Source: RUG12461 sp045661345 | GTDB lineage: Bacteria; Bacillota; Clostridia; Lachnospirales; Lachnospiraceae | Direction of reading: 5' to 3' | DNA length: 64,000 nt | NCBI GenBank assembly: GCA_045661345.1 | Contig: JAZRFM010000010.1 | Span: forward strand, 142,176-206,175 | In this document: positions 61,603 to 64,000 of the stretch, one piece after another | Position numbering within the stretch: the stretch's first letter is position 1 | Layout of the letters: every line of letters begins with the position of its first letter | Position numbers and translations under genes: made by a program | Notes under the pieces: generated by a model | What the model saw: only the letters and a program-made list of their open reading frames with translations | The model's database searches: none | Told to the model about the DNA's origin: nothing

Positions 61603-61778
61603 TCGGCGATATCACAGCCGCTGATGAAATCTATATCGTCTGCGGCTATACCGATATGAGGAAGTCCATCGATGGTCTTTGTGCGATCATTGAGGACAAA
61701 CTCCACATGGATCCGAGACGGAGCGCCATCTTCCTGTTCTGTGGAAGAAGGTGCGACAGGCTTAAGATCCTGGTCTAA
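61599..61778 (+). pseudogene. tnpB: IS66 tnpB, truncated (plus strand)
   Basis: Sixty codons: IGDITAADEIYIVCGYTDMR, KSIDGLCAIIEDKLHMDP, SAIFLFCGRRCDRLKILV, stop. This is the N-terminal half of IS66 Orf2/TnpB, whose usual continuation (W-E-G-D/N-G-F) is missing. It starts in ATGA overlap with the tnpA tail. It ends at the first base of a perfect palindrome that also ends the oppositely oriented tnpB fragment. Confidence 0.8.
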
Positions 61779-61795
61779 TTCCGATATCGGAATTA
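61776..61795. repeat. Perfect 20-bp palindrome at IS66 junction
   Basis: TAATTCCGATATCGGAATTA reads the same on both strands. It is the exact junction of two head-to-head tnpB fragments, and its two ends provide the TAA stop of both. The flanks outside it are also partly inverted (GATCCTGGTC on the left, GACCTTTGATC on the right). Confidence 0.85.
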
Positions 61796-61981
61796 AAGAA
61801 GACCTTTGATCTTCGAAGCGGAATGCCCGCAGAACAGAAACAGTGTATTGGGAACAAAAAGATCCATCTTGTAGCACTGCTCAATGATGGCGGCAAGAGA
61901 ATCGATGCCGTAACGCATGTTAGTATAGCCGCAAACCAGGTATACGCCGGCAAAGGAAGAGAATACAGCATCTTTAAGCAT
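61793..61981 (-). pseudogene. tnpB: IS66 tnpB, truncated (minus strand)
   Basis: From ATG 61981 the frame reads LKDAVFSSFAGVYLVCGYTN, SLAAIIEQCYKMDLFVPNTL, FLFCGHSASKIKGLL, stop: again the N-terminal half of TnpB, cut at the same codon as the plus-strand copy. The two copies differ clearly in sequence, so they derive from different IS66 elements and not from one recent duplication. It overlaps tnpA by eight bases. Confidence 0.8.
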
Positions 61982-62351
61982 GGCGCACCGCCTTAATGAG
62001 GCTTTTGATGAACACCTCGGGAGCAGAGGAATCGATCTCGATGCAGATTCCGTTAAGGGTGATTTTGGCACACGAGTTGCTTGCAAAAGTTGTACAACTT
62101 GTGCAAGTTTCCCCAGTGACTTCGGCGGTAGGAATAGGAGTGACGGAAGGCACCGCCAACGGAACGATTTCGGGTAGAGCGTGAGAAACGACCTCATCTT
62201 TCAGTTGCCGTTTCCAGTAGTAGAACTGATGCTCAGAGAAGTTGTTTTGCTGACACCATTCCACGATGGTAAGACCGCTTGATTTCTGATCTGAGAAACG
62301 AGCGACCCATTCATTCAGCATTGCCTGATGAAGCATAGACTTGGTGGACAT
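61974..62351 (-). CDS. tnpA: IS66 TnpA (Orf1), apparently intact
   Basis: A 125-aa IS66-family accessory protein: LNEWVARFSDQKSSGLTIVE, WCQQNNFSEHQFYYWKRQLK (helix-turn-helix region), and a C-terminal strand set KITLNGICIEIDSSAPEVF, then IKSLIKAVRHA. A run of small residues links the two halves. It reads leftward into the truncated tnpB; the large tnpC transposase is missing, so the element cannot move by itself. Upstream an AGGAGG lies at 62357-62351 reversed (CCTCCT at 62356-62361). Confidence 0.8.
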   Translation of the reverse strand: MSTKSMLHQAMLNEWVARFSDQKSSGLTIVEWCQQNNFSEHQFYYWKRQLKDEVVSHALPEIVPLAVPSVTPIPTAEVTGETCTSCTTFASNSCAKITLNGICIEIDSSAPEVFIKSLIKAVRHA

Positions 62352-62515
62352 GATAATACCTCCTTTTCTGATCCGGGGATGGCCGGGTCGGTCAAACCGG
62401 TAAACTATGAAATGGTGATATTATCTCAGAAAAGGGGTATGATGAGTAGGTACTGGTGATTGAGGGCTTACATTATATTTGTTATAGCTGTTAGGTTAAA
62501 GAAGGAGATTGCGAA

Positions 62516-63880
62516 TTGATTAAACCCAATTTTATCTTTATTGTGAATATAGTATTGTTGATAGCTTTTCCGGTCCTTCTTTTTATCATGTGTGTGAGGT
62601 CTGTAAAAAAAGGTGATGAGAAATGGACAAAAGAAAAAGAACTGTCTAATTGGAAATCGAATATCGGTAGGAAAGTGCCTATTTTTTTTAAGCCGGGTAA
62701 ATCAGAAACAAATGTTTCGTGTCTATTGATGTATTTTTGCGGTTTTTTTATCACGTGTACAGTAGATGCAATCCTATCTATTATCAATGTTGAATATAGA
62801 ATTAATGATATGGGCATTGTGATTGCTATTGTTATGGGACTGACTACATTGACGGTAGCGATTACAACTATCATTTACTCTATTGAGAGTAAGAAAGAAT
62901 ATCTTCTGTATACGGTTCGGGAATTACATGGGGAATCATATATAGGGCTTTGGATCCAAATGGTGGTTACTAGTCTTCTTTTTGTATGCATTCTTGTCCT
63001 AATTTTAAGTAGAGATGTTTCTTTATTAAAGGGAAATGAAAAAGAGATATCATCTTTGCTATTTATTTTTTTACAGGAATGCGTTGTAGTTAATATTATA
63101 ACAAACGCTATTTTAATTTGGATAATGACAGAATGGGTATTGTCTGAAAAGGATATGGAGCTGCTAAAAAAAATATCTTCGACACTAAGATGGCGTAATT
63201 ATGAAATCAATAGCATTGGAAATAGGGAAAAATGGACTCCAGAGGTTACGAATACAAAAATCAATTATCTCATGAACGATTATATAGAAAGTGTTAATAG
63301 AATTAATTGGACTAAATGTGATGAAATACGATTTGGAAATGCTTTTGAGAATGAAAAAACGCAAATGAGGATTGCATACATCAAACTCTTTTTTCTTCAG
63401 CTTTCTGTATGTGTATTGACGATATTTCTTATGTGTGTGCAGATAAAGGACTACATAGATTCGTCAGTTTCAAATGTATTAGTGTATATAATAATAATAG
63501 GGGTTGTATTTTTGGGCTGGACTATACTGTATCTGGCTTTTTGGGGTATAGTTAAGTCCGAAGCTAAAAACAGTGATTACGCTAAAGCGACTATCTTGCG
63601 ATTGGCAGGGTCTGATGTTTGGGGCTTTTGGTATAAAGCGGGAAATAATAAATATAGATTCTGCCGCTTCCAACCTTTAAGTAAAAGAAATAAGAAAAAA
63701 AGGTTTTGGGTTTCTAGAAATAATCTTATTGCTTTTTTTCTAATATACATTGATGTTGTTTCTTCCAAGCAATCGTTTAAAGATGTAAAAATAGGATTAA
63801 CCAATATAATAGAAAGATTTGGAAATGAGGTCAAGAAGGCTGATTGTATAAATATTAATCACAACAATTTGATTTTTTAG
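62516..63880 (+). CDS. Unknown multi-pass membrane protein, 454 aa
   Basis: The TTG start lies eight bases after AAGGAG. About seven hydrophobic segments are seen: residues 5-25, 68-88, 98-120, 145-165, 180-205, 288-310 and 322-345. Between them is a cytoplasmic-looking loop (about 215-285) and at the end a basic soluble region (FCRFQPLSKRNKKKRFWVSR). No family was recognised and no catalytic motif stands out. It is strongly A+T-rich like the left flank. It lies in an IS-rich accessory region, so a role in defence is possible but unsupported. Confidence 0.7.
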   Translation: MIKPNFIFIVNIVLLIAFPVLLFIMCVRSVKKGDEKWTKEKELSNWKSNIGRKVPIFFKPGKSETNVSCLLMYFCGFFITCTVDAILSIINVEYRINDMGIVIAIVMGLTTLTVAITTIIYSIESKKEYLLYTVRELHGESYIGLWIQMVVTSLLFVCILVLILSRDVSLLKGNEKEISSLLFIFLQECVVVNIITNAILIWIMTEWVLSEKDMELLKKISSTLRWRNYEINSIGNREKWTPEVTNTKINYLMNDYIESVNRINWTKCDEIRFGNAFENEKTQMRIAYIKLFFLQLSVCVLTIFLMCVQIKDYIDSSVSNVLVYIIIIGVVFLGWTILYLAFWGIVKSEAKNSDYAKATILRLAGSDVWGFWYKAGNNKYRFCRFQPLSKRNKKKRFWVSRNNLIAFFLIYIDVVSSKQSFKDVKIGLTNIIERFGNEVKKADCININHNNLIF

Positions 63881-64000
63881 GTATGCACCTTGTCAATTTC
63901 ATACAGCCCACAGTAACCGAAATACCCGGGAAGCACTGAAAATTAAGCGTTTTCTTCGGCTTTTGGTATTGCAATTCCTCACCATTCGCGCTATAATTTA

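Larger units (their letters stand above)
61500..62351. mobile_element. Two IS66-family relics, head to head
   Basis: The left relic (about 61500-61778, plus) has a tnpA tail and half a tnpB; the right relic (61793-62351, minus) has tnpA and half a tnpB. Both lack tnpC. They meet at the palindrome 61776-61795. Terminal inverted repeats were not identified in the 164 bases right of tnpA, which otherwise hold no gene. Confidence 0.7.

Overview
The window looks like a chromosomal accessory island of a low-to-moderate G+C Firmicute, most likely a clostridial (Lachnospiraceae-like) anaerobe. This is inferred from strong AGGAGG-type ribosome binding sites, frequent GTG/TTG starts, dense operons, and family combinations such as GtrII/DUF6056 membrane proteins and a ManC-ManA fusion. 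No rRNA, tRNA or CRISPR array was seen, so the taxonomic call is tentative.

Layout. (1) 1-4.3 kb: a defence-like flank. Four overlapping genes encode a DUF4062 protein (cut by the window edge), a DUF6864-like protein, an AAA/ABC-type ATPase and a PD-(D/E)XK-like nuclease. They are followed by a small orphan, a decayed TIR-like pseudogene and a 316-aa orphan. (2) 4.4-56.4 kb: one very large surface-glycan locus. It holds four GtrB-like polyprenyl-phosphate glycosyltransferases, four large multi-pass GT-C/GtrII-like membrane proteins, about seven soluble glycosyltransferases, four DegT/DnrJ/EryC1 sugar aminotransferases, methyltransferases, and several acyl-transfer modules (MBOAT + SGNH-like, acyltransferase-3, two hexapeptide acyltransferases). 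It also carries a PIG-L deacetylase, a carrier-protein/adenylation module, a Wzm/Wzt ABC exporter and a separate Wzx-like flippase. A four-gene cassette on the minus strand (35.7-39.3 kb: GT2, ATP-grasp, SDR, HAD) interrupts the otherwise rightward locus. (3) 56.5-64 kb: a second accessory flank with a HEPN-like protein, a papain/transglutaminase-like protein, a GT4 gene, a broken epimerase, an IS21 relic with a nonsense-mutated istA, a DNA-methylase fragment fused to an IS66 tail, two IS66 relics meeting head to head at a perfect palindrome, and an orphan membrane protein.

How the genes may work together. Nucleotide-sugar supply visible here: GDP-mannose (manC-PMI-manA fusion plus a second manC); dTDP-Fuc4N (wecE) and dTDP-Fuc3N-type sugar (fdtA/fdtB-like) from dTDP-4-keto-6-deoxyglucose made elsewhere (no rmlAB here); and a UDP-2,3-diamino sugar (gnnA/wlbA-, wlbC- and wlbB-like). 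Cytoplasmic glycosyltransferases build the backbone, Wzm/Wzt or the flippase exports it, and GtrB/GT-C pairs probably add side branches outside the membrane. The amino sugars provide amines that the ACP/adenylation/GNAT module could amidate. This overall scheme is inference; family assignments come from visible motifs.

G+C by eye rises in about 35-51 kb, above all 43-48.5 kb, and is lower in 1-34 kb and after about 51.8 kb, so the locus looks mosaic.
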